Shown piece after piece: positions 12,658-24,692 of a stretch of 64,000 nucleotides of DNA. The translations under genes were made by a program, and so were the position numbers. The stretch is taken from assembly GCF_932294415.1 (NCBI RefSeq), contig NC_065545.1, positions 40,214,327 to 40,278,326 of the forward strand, written 5' to 3'. Source of the DNA: Quercus robur. Its lineage: Eukaryota; Streptophyta; Magnoliopsida; Fagales; Fagaceae. Under the pieces are notes generated by a model. The model was not told the DNA's origin. It did no database searches and was given only the letters and a program-made list of their open reading frames with translations. Positions within the stretch are counted from its first letter, which is position 1, and each line of letters opens with the position of its first letter.

Positions 12658-12662
12658 ATATA
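12606..12662. repeat. (TA)n microsatellite
   Basis: About 45 bp of pure TA, then TGTATGTATATATAT. It separates the MULE-like element from the Helitron. Confidence 0.9.
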
Positions 12663-15600
12663 TTAGTCGCTAACCCGTGCGATGCACGGAAAAATTAATA
12701 ACTAAGTTCTAAAATAGTGTTATTTATTTATTTTTAAGAATGTTAAATAATACATGAGTATTTATAGAAGTTCAAATCTCTTAAAATACTATACCAATAT
12801 GAGAAATTCGATTGCTTTGTTCTACTCAAGTACGAAGTTAAAAACAACATATAACTTTGTATAACTTATTTGTACCTTTAGTTAACAACCTCAAACTATT
12901 GGTAGGCATCCTATGTCTATTATCAATTGCATCATTTCTTTCATGAACTTTAAGGTCTCTATCATTTTTTTTAACATAATCCCTTCTATTATTCAGTCTA
13001 TTTGCAAAATCCTGGTAATCCTAGTTGTTTATTCCTTGTTCTTGTCATCATCAATGTTGCTTAAAAAAATCACATTTAGGACTATCATTTGAAAAGTCAT
13101 ATATGGTGCAATTAGTAAACAGTAGAAAGGGAGCACAACATGCAAACACAAGAATACTTAACATATCTTTATATAAACTACGTCCATTTAAATAAATAAA
13201 AAAAACATATTAAAAGAAAAACATTGAGGACCTTGAACTTGGTGAACTAAGGTTATAATGTTATTACATATGATGATATTCATCAGCCCTGTCTCAGTCT
13301 TGTGTGCACTGCAAGCATCTAATTGTTCATTAGTAGAAACTCCATCTCATGTAGACCAGGCATTATAAAAGTATACATCCTCAGTCTCGTGCCCTTTGAA
13401 AGGCAAGAGAAATACAAAAGAAGCTCACCAATGCAACCCTTTTCACCTTAACTATCAAATGAATAAAAGTTAGCCAACCTTAAGCTAAACTCTCTCAATC
13501 AAAAAAGGGGAAACATCAATGTGATATTCCTTTTTGTTAAAAAGAGAATAAAAAAAATAAATATTCCAAAGTAAAAACTAACCTCAAAGATTCCATGCCA
13601 TTGGTGAGTAGTATAATTAGTCCAATTCATCACCGGTCAAAATGAAAAGCCATCTTTCTCCTTAAAATTCATAAGCTGCAATAAAGAAGTTGTTATACAT
13701 TCTCTAAACCCTGCATATTATAATCCATTGTAAATTGGAAAGAGATTCAAGATATGATGAGAGGGAAAACTATTATCAAATTTGATGGAAATGAAAAAGA
13801 ATATCATATCATTCTTAGGTAAAACTAAAACATACAGTTTTTTGGATAGAAATTTCATGGTGTAAGCCTAAGAAGGGACCATCATGTATAATTTTACATG
13901 ATAAGCTACAACTTGAATATGAAGAAAATAGTCCTCTTGCTAATGCTAATTAGCCAAGAAGATCATATCATCATATTTTAAATAACCCCTCCTTAGTCCT
14001 AACAAATCCAATTCTTAAGGCCTTTGTGCACAATAAAGCATTTTGAACTCTAAATGTAGGTTGTAGCTTCACTTCAAGTGAGAACTTGAGTTTAATATTG
14101 ATCTTCAATAGCTTCTCTTCTTTAATTATTGTCATAATTATGTAATTTATTTTTCTGTTTTTTTTTTTTTTTAATCTTAATTTCATAAAATAGAGTAGCC
14201 ACTGGGAGAACCCATGGTCTTGAAGAGACAGTGCAAAAATAGAAGAGAGTATATTATACCTTTTTTATACAATGCATATGCAAATTTGAGTAAGCATTGA
14301 GTATATATGTCCACTTATTAAACTTGAAAAAGGGACATTGTACAAAATCAAATTGTGGAAAAAGAACAAAAAACTAATGTAATTCATCAAACAAATTGCA
14401 TTTTTTTTTTATTTACATATAGGGTTTGAATCAACAACAAATTCAAACCAAAAACCCTGTAGATGATGGGAATAAAGTTGAGAATAACAATGTGTTAAGA
14501 GAGTTATAAATTGGATTAATTGAGCAAACAAATTCCAAAAAGAAAATTTAAAAAGAAAAGAGAAGAACATATTAGAATCTGTGTAGGGAAGACTTCCTAT
14601 TGTAGGCTTTCGTGAGAAAAGACCTATGTTTCTTGAAAACCAAAAAAGAAAGAAATTCTGAAATAAAGAAAACATGGAAAACATATAGGGTTTCAAAATG
14701 AAGTACAAGAATGCCTTCATTTTGTTCCATTAACACAGTAGTAAACTAATCGGAAAAGCCATTCTGAAGCTTCCATAGACATAAAACCATATTTATTAAT
14801 TCAATTGACATCTGTAAGGTACAAAGTATGTGTTCTTAGATAAATTAATTAGTATCAATATGCTATTAATAGTTCCCAAAACCATTCTTTGTTCTTAAAG
14901 GGAACAAATATAACAAAGAAATTGGACTTGAATAAAACAGGGACACGAAATTTTAAAAATCAATTAAATCTCTGAATCAATTTCAATGCTTCATTACACA
15001 TCACTAAAACTATCAAAGTTCATAGTTTAATGCATAACTTAATAGGAGATTAGGAGAAAGAGAAACAATAAAATTTGATAAAACAATACCTACAGTTGTG
15101 TTAAGACGTATATCATTAATTGAAAAGTAGCCTTCCTCATCTGCTTTGCTCCATAATTGGTATTCCTAATAATTGGGAATTGACATGCAAAAGTAAAATC
15201 TCTTTCAAATTTGGTTTAAATTTGATTTTTTTAATATTCGAATGGTGGATGAAGGAAGTTTAAAATTATGTCCTTGAAAATTGCAAGCCATATAGGGGGC
15301 GAGAGTGCAAGGGACAGTAAAGATAATTGGCATTGATACAAATGAGAGGAAAAAAAACAAAGGGAACAGCTTTTGGAATGACTGATTTTATAAACCCTAA
15401 TGATAATAATAAATCTATTTCCTAGTTAATCAAAGAGTTAACAGGGGATTTTATAACCCCTCCAAGCCACAAAAATGGTTCGTATCTAAATTCAAATTTA
15501 CATGTTCCACTAACCCATGCTAAGCTAAATTAGATGTGCTAAAAAACCTAGATAGCAAAATAAAGCAAAACTTGAAGGTAAAGTAAAACCTGTAGGATTG

Positions 15601-16222
15601 TTGTCAAATTTTGACGGTTGGGAGGCTCTTCAATACTATCTCCACTTTCTTACAAAACCTGTAGAATTTGATTTTCTATGAGTGTTTTCCTGACTTCAAC
15701 AAAAAAGAATAGAGAGAAAAGGAGGTTAGGAATTGAAATCCCTAAATTGATAGAAAAACCTAATTAAAAAAGAAATCTTTAAATTGACAGAAAAACCTAA
15801 TTAAAGACAATAGGAAAAGAGATTATTCATAGATTAATACAAAGATACGGATAGAGAATGCTCTGATATGGGGGTTGAGTCGGAGATTGAAAACGTTGGC
15901 TCCCATCATCGTGCCCTTGCAAGCTTTCTGTGAAATAGTTGGATCTGCGTTTGAGAGAGTGTAGAGGTCTGCGTTTGGTGAGTAATGTTGAGAGGAGAGG
16001 TGTTGACTTCGGTTTTGTTGAAAGGAGAGGTTCTGTTTAGTTTCAGAATTATATCAAGTTTGCTTGGAAGAACTGAGGGTGAGAGAGAAGGGAATAGTAT
16101 TTGGTTTGAGAGAGGAGAGTATATATATTTAAAAAAAAAATCAAATTAAAAAATTAAAAAAATGATGATGTGGAAAATTGTGGAGAGGTCTAAGGCTTCG
16201 GTTTTATATATATATATATTGA
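12663..16222 (-). mobile_element. Non-autonomous Helitron
   Basis: Read on the minus strand, the element starts TCAATATATATATATATAAA at 16222 and ends CTAA at 12663. A stem CCGTGC-ATC-GCACGG lies 8-9 bases before the CTAA end (12673-12690). The flanking bases are A before the 5' TC and T after CTAA, the A|T insertion site that Helitrons use without duplication (family knowledge). The 3.56-kb interior has no Rep/helicase ORF, only short AT-rich ORFs. A GC-richer part at 15840-16110 may be a promoter or captured gene piece; I could not identify it. Confidence 0.75.
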
Positions 16223-17080
16223 TTAGAGTTTCATCTTATAGCGTCCGTTCTAATGATAGCTCTTTTTTATTAGACCAAGATACCAATCGAGTTTTGGTAT
16301 AGAGAAGAATTGAACCTCAAATATTTTATTTAACAGATTTTACTAATAGTAATCCAATTAAAGGAATAGAATTTTGTGAGGCACAGTTGGGCTTTGAGTA
16401 GTTAGGTTTGGTGGGTTATTTTTTAATAACCACTTTGCGTAGAAAGTATTAACCATATAGTTCCATAGGCCTAAGGAGAAGACTTTGGGCAATGAACAAT
16501 GTGCTCTAATCCAATTGACAAAAGGTCAAAGAAAACGAACTGAGACACTTGTTGGTCTGCTCCAGATTTTCCCACTCCGGAAATTGACTGGTTCGGTTTT
16601 CAAAAAATATGGTCTAAATTACTAGCTTTATTTATCATGACATTCTTTTGTGGGAACTTATCATGCCAATTTGTGATTGAACTTTAGGAATTTTTTAAAA
16701 TTATTTTTGTACTTGTAAATGTCAATTATATTTATATATATTACTATTTTGCCAATTACATCATTAGGTTTGTAAGGTTTCTTTTCTTTATTAAGCTTAT
16801 TATATGCCAAACTTTATATCAATTGAATTTATTCTCCAACTCATAAAATTGTGTATATAGAGTTTTTTTTTAATAAATAAATAAGCTAAAATTATGAAAA
16901 TTTTACAAATAAAATGGTTATTAATATATTTTAATATAAACAGGTGGTATCCACATTCCTATAGCCTTTTATTTATTTTAAAGTGATACTAATAATCCTA
17001 ATTTAATATCTTTGACTTAATTTTTTTTTTTTTGGAGAAGCACCTTTGACTAATTTTAGAGTTATTTTAATAAAGTGATC
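16223..17080. other. AT-rich intergenic, no gene seen
   Basis: No ORF of note and no element ends found. Confidence 0.5.
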
Positions 17081-17600
17081 ATGCTATCGTGGAGGGTGGG
17101 GGGTAGGTGTCTCCTTCACGTGGATTGTGGGCCGAAAAAGGACTATTGGAGTAGCAACTTAGGAGGGTGGGATTGGGTCCAAGCCTCAACATCATAAGCC
17201 CAAAGGCCGAAGAAGAGCAGAATGACCTGAGCTACTAGCCGAAGTAATCCGAGGATCCCTTAGCCCAAAAAAACTTCAGCAGTATTGCAGAGAATGAGAC
17301 CTCGGCCTAGAATTCTCGTCAAGGACACAAAGAAAACGACACAAAACCCAAAGCAATAGTCACCTCCACATTAATTTGAAGAAAAATATAGAGCTCTTTG
17401 TAATAGCTAGAATTCAACTTGTAATCCTCATCTAAGGCCATTTTTAGTAAATCACGGTAAGTTAATCGATCTTGATCTTCAATTTTTCTGTCAAATCTTC
17501 CTATTGTGGATTACCTTCTCTTTTCTTACAAATTAGTTGTGTCGATCATTTCTCATCAACTTGTGCTTCATTCTTGGTGTTTTTGGATCCCCACAACTAT
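17081..17600 (+). repeat. Possible LTR remnant
   Basis: A GC-richer island in AT-rich DNA with LTR-like vocabulary (repeated GCCGAAG and GGCCGA, then GAGCTCTTTGTAATAGCTAG and a leader-like tail). There is no second copy in the window and no TSD, so class and ends are open. The short ORF 17472-17684 is T-rich and not convincing. Confidence 0.3.
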
Positions 17601-18140
17601 GTATTCAACTCTTTTTTTTTTCTTTTTTCTTTTTTTTTTTATTATAAATTTTATATATATTATAGATTATTATTTTTACACTGATTTTTATCTACTATAT
17701 GGAATTGTTTGTCTTTAAAGAATTATAAATAACTTTTTGACATGGCTTGATGTCCTCATAAACTATTTCTTTAAAAAAAAATACTGATTTACTTTGTGTA
17801 TTTGTTAATGTTAAACTATTACATTTTAGAAAATTTAACCCAATTCATTACGGACAATACACTTTAGATTGTAGTTATAAACCTAAGAATATTTGAGGAA
17901 GAATATATAACTCTTATAAAATTGATAAGAATAAATGAAACAGAAGATTTCATATTTTCGAAAATTTTATAAAATTCCTAATAAAACCCACTACATATGG
18001 TATATAGACAGTCGGGCCTCTTGATTCTCATGTATCCCATATTTGAGAATTTAGACTTCCATGGAATATTATTCCTTTAAAACAAACGCCACCTTAAAAA
18101 TTAAAATTAAGAAATGTAAAACCGAATTTATGATATTAAA

Positions 18141-18378
18141 GGTTCGTTTGGATACAACTTATTTTTGCTGAAACTGAAAACTGAAAACATGGTAACAAAA
18201 TAATTTTTTAATGTGTGAATAGTGTCGTAGGACCCGTGAACAGTGTGTGAACAGTGCATGAACAGTGCATTTTGTCTCTGCACAGTGAACCCATGTGATG
18301 TTACTGTTCACGCACTGGGAAAAAAAAAAAAGTCAGAAAACGCAAACTTTAAACGCAAACGTGTATTCAAACCCTCAC
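18141..18378. mobile_element. MITE, copy 1 of a family also in the CCD4 intron
   Basis: Begins GGTTCGTTTGGATAC and ends GTATTCAAACCCTCAC. The interior has direct repeats of GTGAACAGTG and a diagnostic stretch ACTGAAAACTGAAAACATGG. The reverse complement of 22965-23258 carries the same order of motifs, so both are copies of one TIR family. A clean TSD could not be called. Confidence 0.7.
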
Positions 18379-18948
18379 TAAATAAGCAATGTGAATACTA
18401 TCAATGTGTGCATGTTTAAATTGATTAATTTATAAGATTGAGATTTGTGTTTACAGGTGAGTTTCAGTTAGTTCATTAGTAAGCCATTTTAGTAAATTAT
18501 GGGAAAAAAAAAAAAAAAAAACTTTTTTGCTTGTTTTTTTCGATTTTTCATAAAACATTTTTTAAAATAAGACATACATTAACCAGACAAGTAATACTAC
18601 AATTACAAACTATTTTATAACTTAATGTGTTCAACTCTTTATTGGTTTTTATCTAAGTCTACTATGAATATTATTTTTTATTTACCAATAATTACTCACC
18701 ACATTAGCAGTTTGTAAGTTTTTTTATAAAGAAAATTTGTATGTTTATTATTATTCAGAAATAAAACTGATTGGTACGTTGATATTATAATAAAGAGAGC
18801 ACGTTTATAGGAAACTTTGTCAAAAAAATATTTGTATTCATAAATCATATCAGGGAACATCAAATACTGCTCTGTGTGGTGCCAGGAATTTGCGTCCCCA
18901 CTGTATTGCAAGTTTGCAACCATAACCTGGAGACATGTGATCACAGAG

Positions 18949-19218
18949 GGGAATCGTTATAATAAAGTCAAGAAGATATTATTTTGGGCAACCAGACTCA
19001 CCACTCCTTCACTAGTGTTCTTGTATTATTGGCAATGTGGGAATCGTTATCATAAAGTCAAGAAGATATTATTTTGGGCAACCAGACTCACCACTCCTTC
19101 ACTTGTGTTCTTGTATTATTGGCAATGTGGGAATCGTTATCATAAAGTCAAGAAGATATTATTTTGGGCAACCAGACTCACCACTCCTTCACTTGTGTTC
19201 TTGTATTATTGGCAATGT
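18949..19218 (+). repeat. 90-bp tandem repeat, 3 copies, open in frame
   Basis: Units start with GGGAATCGTTAT at 18949, 19039 and 19129. Copies 2 and 3 are identical as far as I can read; copy 1 differs at two positions. Ninety is a multiple of three, so an ORF (18874-19224, first true ATG at 18874) runs through as three 30-residue repeats containing KKILFWATRLTTPSLVFLYY. No known domain. Another frame is also open for part of the array, so the ORF may be a by-product. Confidence 0.85.
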
Positions 19219-19224
19219 ACTTAA

Positions 19225-20980
19225 TGTTATGGCGACAGGATGCGACCCCAATTTTTTTAAAGAGAATTTTAATTTATAGTGTTAGATCTTGATGATAGAT
19301 AAAGAGAGTTTCAACTTATGGTATCTATTTTTAATAATAATTACTCACTAAGATACTAATTGATTTTTGATGTAGGTAAAAATTGAACAAAAATTGAACA
19401 CCAAGTTTCTTATTCGACTATCAAATATTTTACTAGTTGAGTTAAAAAAAAAAAAAAAATCAATACAGCCCTTCGTGTCAGTCAAGGGAAACATGATGTG
19501 AAGTTACACCAACTTTTGGTGAAAAGTAAAAGTAGAAGTGATGTTGTTTCTAAAATAGAAAAGAAAAGTGATATTAATTATGATTTATGTGAGTTGTATA
19601 AATAAAAGTGATATTAACAATGTTTTATTTGAAAATAGTTATTTATTGCACACAAATACAATAAAGCTACTTAATTACATCCAAGTTGTTAAAGTTAAAT
19701 TTTTTAACAAGTTGCTAGAATATGAATAAGTTGACTTGCTACTTATTTTTATTCCCTCTCTCTCTCATAGTTTTTATTTTTTTATTTTTGGAGAATCTCT
19801 CTCTCATAGTTAAATGAATTTTTTATTGTATTGCTTATACTATTTTATTGAGTTTTTTATATTATTTTATTGGATTTGCATGTTAAAATAGAACATGAAA
19901 TTTATGGTGTATTGTTAAGTGAGATGTTAAAATAAATAAAGTAGTTTTTTTTTTTTGGGTACTAAAAGCTAATTTTTTATAACCTCATATGTGAATACTC
20001 TAATGAATTAAGCATAAGCATAAAGTTGTAACATTTTTCACAAATACTCAAGAACTATGAAGGTGATATTTTTCTTGATGACTAAGTTGACAAATTTTAT
20101 GAGTTTTTGTCATAGTTTTAAAAACCAAACTAGATCGATTGATTCAATCAGGAATTGGGTACCAGTCCAGTCTGATAAAACCCCCTAAAATTGGGACCAC
20201 TAACATCACATTATTATCTAATGACAATTGTATAGTTATGAAATATTTTGTAAAAATTATTGTGATAATAACAGAGAATAAAGTGATGTTATTTGTAAAT
20301 CATATGAAAATCAAAAAAAATTTGATAATTCTGTAGTATGAAAAAACAACAAGGATTTTGTTAATTGATCATAGTTAAGAAGGCTTATAATGGGTCCCAC
20401 CTATATTTAAAAATAGAAAAAGTTAATAAAAATGACTTTTGGTTGAAAGTTTTTTAATAAAGTTTCCATTAACAGGACCTAAAAAAACAATACTAAAAAC
20501 AAAATAAATTTCACCAAATTTTTCCCAATTGGTTGATGTGACAGTTTATTACAATATCACTTTCATTGTAGAAAAATTATTAGGTACTTTTGAAATACAG
20601 TGAAATGATGATTTCTTTTCTCACATTTATGGTGGACCACATCATAAATTTAACGAGTGGATCCCGCTATGAATGTGAGAGGAAAGAACACTATTTTTCA
20701 TGTTCCGAGAGTACTTAAGAATTACTCTTCATTGTAATCACCACTAACATTGATCTAACACCTCAAGCCTACGAAAATATTGTAAAATTTATTATGTTGT
20801 GTCATAAGTCATAAGTGAGAAATAATGTAAAATATGTATCTCATTAGTATTTTATTATTATTTCTATTTTATTATTTCTAACTCTTGGAACTTGGGGGTG
20901 GGAAGTTACTAGTTTCTACTTGCTACTTACAACTTACCAGGCTTTATTTTTTGCCAAATAACATAATTTTATGAAAGATT
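19225..20980. other. AT-rich intergenic, no gene seen
   Basis: Homopolymers and dispersed-repeat-like text, no coding signal and no element ends. Confidence 0.5.
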
Positions 20981-20982
20981 TA

Positions 20983-21217
20983 GGAGAAATACATTCGGCA
21001 AAACTTATTTAGTAATGTAGCACTAAGTGCTACATTACTAAAAGTACTTTTTCGGAACTTGAGTTTGACAAACTTGATTTAGCAAACTTGAATTCCAAGC
21101 ATTACGGGTTAACATGGCAATTTGATTAAATATAATACTTAGAAATCTAGTTTGACAAATTTAAGTTTCAAAAAAAGTGCTACATGACTAAATAAATTTA
21201 TCCGGATACATTTCTCC
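20983..21217. mobile_element. MITE flanked by TA
   Basis: Left end GGAGAAATACATTCGGC and right end (reverse complement) GGAGAAATGTATCCGGA; the similarity continues into TTATTTAGTNATGTAGCACT. TA dinucleotides flank both ends (20981-20982 and 21218-21219), fitting a Stowaway-like (Tc1/mariner) or, read as TWA, a PIF/Harbinger element. Inside, 21008-21042 is a perfect 17-bp palindrome with a single central base. Confidence 0.75.
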
Positions 21218-21264
21218 TAATTTTTTCTTAAAATTACTCTATTTGGCAAAATTACACCAACTTA

Positions 21265-21452
21265 CTAGAGCTTGTTGAGGTCGTTTTCATTTCCAGGACA
21301 AACCATCCATGTTACCCATATATAAGAAACCTTGCGTGGCAGCTTCACAGTGGCCACGCAAGGTTTCTTCAAGATTGGGAGATCAAATCATCCATCTCAC
21401 AAAAAACCTCGACTCTTCTGCCATCACATCATGCACAAACAACCCCACTTGT
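21265..21452 (-). pseudogene. CCD4 3'-end fragment (duplicate remnant)
   Basis: Minus-strand text matches the end of CCD4 exon 2 at 21779-21955 in order: the region around CATGATG, the AATCTCCCAATCTTGA-type stretch, the CTCCCACGCAGGGTT region, the GGATTATTTGTC region and CGACCTCAACAAG just before the stop. It is riddled with small indels and has no upstream exon, so it cannot code. It sits about 330 bp past the CCD4 stop in the same orientation, which suggests an old tandem duplication of which only the tail remains. A 17-bp inverted repeat (21324-21340 and 21353-21369) replaces sequence present in the intact gene. Confidence 0.8.
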
Positions 21453-21778
21453 TAGACTCTTATTGAAACAATAAATCTCATAATCATTTATGGTTGTAAC
21501 TGGTATATTACAATAATGATATAAGTAATTAATATAATTTGTTGTGAAAGATGTTATACTAATCATAACTTACAATCTCGATTAGTGAAATTTATTATGT
21601 GTATAACATTGTCAAACTTCTTCTTCTCATATTATAATAAAACTTATAATATGAATAGTGAATCTCATTAATAAAAATTAAATTTTTTTTTGGAGAATCT
21701 AATAAAAATTAAATTAAATCAATGAGATTCACTATTCATATAAGATGGTTTGACATTATTGTACTCTCTATAATTTTG

Positions 21779-24692
21779 CTATATCTTGTTGAGGTCGCTT
21801 TCCGCGACAAATAATCCATGGAACCCATAGGGAACCCTGCGTGGGAGCTTCACGGTGGCAACAAGATCAAGATTGGGAGATTTGGCATCCATCACCAAGA
21901 ACCTTGACTCTCCTGTATTCTCATCATGCACATAAGACACAACATACCCATCATCCTCTTCTGCATCCAAATTCTCTGCAGCCTCTCTTGCCACAAAAAA
22001 AGGCTCTCCCCCATAACACCCTTCCCCATACATTCTACTTGCCACAGTGCAATCTTCACGTTGATCTCCTTTAGACAAGTCCAACTTCACCACCCCAGAT
22101 ATCTTTGGCATTGGATCACCCACCCCCGCGTACACATACTTGTTCTTCTTCCCCACATATGCCTGATTTATCACCGCAAAATCTAGATTCCTCGCTGATA
22201 TGGGATACCTTTAGTGATAGAATCAGGATTTTAGTTCAAGGGATAATATTGAGAGCAAAATTAATTGACAATAATAAAAACTAGCCTCTAAGTATGTGCG
22301 TACTTAGAGACTTTTCTATTTTTTTCAAAAGTTAATCATTTTCATTCATCATAATTCGGCGGTTGTTGATTTTTGTTTGTGGGTCAAATAAATATTTTGT
22401 ATATTTTATTAGAAAAAAAATGTTTTGAAGAAATGAATATATTATAATTTAAACATCATACAAAACGTAATATATTATAATAAAATTTATTTTTCACATC
22501 ATACTTTTAAAAGTTTTTTTTTTTTGGTTGTTTATAATTTGATAATTACAACTGGATGAGAGATTTGAATTTTATATGTCATAGATATATCAAGAAATAC
22601 CAACCGGTTGACTTATAAAGCTTTTAGTAAGAAAAAATATATTAATAGAGGAATTGAGATGTTAAGTATTTAACGCGGTAGAAAAATAGGACATAAATAA
22701 CTTTTTTATTGTTATTATTTTATTTTTAACCGATTACTTTGAGTTTAATTGACAAGAAAAAATTGTCAAAAAAAAAAATGTCATGACAAAGATTAATTTT
22801 ATTTTTAACTTAGTTTAAAGGTGACGTGAAAAATCCATTAAAAAAAAAAAAAGGTGATATGAAAAGGGACATGACATGAGAAAGTTGAATTTTCCTTTAA
22901 TTATTAAAAAAACCAAGAATAATACTTGTGCCATAATTCGTCAATGTGACGTGTTGTGACACTAGGTGAGCGTTTGGTTTCAGCTGAAACCAACGTTCAT
23001 GTTTTTATTTTCACGTTTCCGTCCTTTTTTTTTTTTTTTTTCCAATGCATGAATAGTAAATTTACTGTGCAGAGAAAAAATTATTGTTTGTACACTGTAG
23101 CAGTACTGTTCACGTACTGTAGCAATACTGTTCACGCATTAAAAATATTAAAAATGAGTCCCACGACACTTTTCACACATTTAAAAATTATTTTGCTACA
23201 ATGTTTTCAGTTTTCAGTTTTCAATTTCAGTAACAATAAGTTCAATCCAAACGGAACCTAGAACTGCCTGGCAGAAAATATTGAAAGAAAATACTATGTT
23301 AGTTTTGACTTACCTTTTTACAATCCCTGTGTTGAGGTCGATCCTCACTTTCTCCACCAACGCATGAATAAGTTCCATTCTCTCCAAGGTGTGTTCCACA
23401 GACAATATGTTGGGTGCAACCATCTCTATTACATTGCCATCTTCTTCATCCCATGCATTTATAGCATGTATAATATTGAACCCAGGCACATCAAACCATT
23501 TCATCTCAGACTCGTCCTTTGCATATCGAGGTATCACTCCAATTCTCGACACTTTCGACGGGTCTGATCCCACAGGAGACCCTCCTGCTATCATTTCCAA
23601 TGGGTTCATCCCAATTTGTATGTCAGCAAATATCGCGTACTTCTTTGTTATAGCAAAGTCATGCAAAAAAGAAGGACGGGTCATGGAGAATATGGGCACA
23701 TCTGGTTGTTTCACTCCATTTTTATCGAACCTGAAGTAGGTCAAAAATGGAGGAACCGGGCCGTATCGAAACGCAAAGGCTTCACCGGTGTCGGAGTCGA
23801 TTTTAGGATGAGCAGTCATGCTCATAAAAAGTTTCCCATCAAAATCGTAGCGTCCCAAAGTTTCTATATCTCCATTTGAGCTCAGTTTCACCGAGTAAGG
23901 CAAATCCGACTCGCCTAGCGCAAGCAAACGATTCGCAAAGAAAACCAAACTCGTATTCGCCAGGCCAAAGCCATTGGAAAGATCAACTTGACCTGTAAGG
24001 ATTCGAGCAGCAGATAAAGCACCACGTGCTGCTGAGGCAGTCAGGCCATTGAAACCAGAGAAAACATTGGGAAATAGTGGAAACCCTGCCTCGCGTTCCA
24101 ACGTGTACTTGTTTGTCTTCACGTATCGGCTGCAAAGCGAGGCTTTGCCTTGCGAGATGCGTAAAGAGTGAAGCATGCCGTCACCATCGAAGAGGTGATA
24201 AGGGCCCCGAGGGAGGAACTGAGGGTTCGGGCCATTGCGAATGTATGCACCGTTCAAAGATGGTGGGAGTGAGCCTTGTATTACTTTACATTCTGTTGGG
24301 GGAAGCTCGTTGAGTACAGGAGCAAAGTTTTGGGAGAGAACATGTTTTGGATCCACTGATGGTTTGACAGGAGGGTCTATGAAGGTGTTGATTATGTCGT
24401 CTAATGCATTGAAAATCAGTGCTGGCACTGATGGCTCTACTTTTGAAGATGATGATGATGATGATGATCTTATGGAGGATGGGGTTTGGGACGTTGTTTT
24501 TGGAGGTGGGGTGGTTGAAGTGGAAATGGGTTGTGTAGTTTTTTTTGTTGTGGTTTGTTGGGGCTTTTCTTCAATCCTAACATTGAGGATAGGAGATGAT
24601 GATGGTGGTGGTGGTGGTGGTGGTGGTGTTGTTCGGTAGAGAAGCTTCTGGGTGGAGAAAGTAGAGAGGAAAGAAGAAGATAAGGCATCCAT
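21779..24692 (-). CDS. CCD4: Carotenoid cleavage dioxygenase 4 (2 exons)
   Basis: Exons 24692-23314 and 22208-21779 join across a GT-AG intron (AAAAAG|GTAAGT ... CACTAAAG|GTATCC); codon AG|G keeps frame, giving 602 residues. CCD4 enzymes are non-haem iron dioxygenases of plastid plastoglobules that cleave carotenoids at the 9,10 (9',10') double bond to apocarotenoids such as beta-ionone, affecting petal, fruit and leaf carotenoid content (family knowledge). Residues 1-90 form a Ser/Pro/Thr-rich transit peptide with P8. The family block IRNGPNPQFLPRGPYHLFDG (151-170) is intact, as are the four iron-ligand histidines: H295 (MTAHPK), H344 (SFLHDF), H409 (NIIHAINAWDEEDGN) and H590 (PYGFHG). The start is the first ATG; the frame upstream opens only with TTG. 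A TATA-like ATAAATAA lies about 125 bp upstream on the minus strand (near 24813-24821). Length and intron fit the family. Confidence 0.95.
22209..23313 (-). other. CCD4 intron (1,105 bp)
   Basis: Very AT-rich. Its donor-side third holds a 294-bp MITE (22965-23258); without it the intron would be about 0.8 kb. Confidence 0.9.
22965..23258. mobile_element. MITE, copy 2, inside the CCD4 intron
   Basis: Ends GGTGAGCGTTTGG and CCAAACGGAACC. Its reverse complement shares motif order with 18141-18378: GTTTGGAT, then ACTGAAAACTGAAAACATTG, then GTGTGAAAAGTGTCGT, then GTGAACAGTA repeats. It is inverted relative to copy 1. Confidence 0.75.

Noticed and set aside
18949-19218. CRISPR-like array
   Set aside because: Direct head-to-tail repeat without spacers, in plant DNA.
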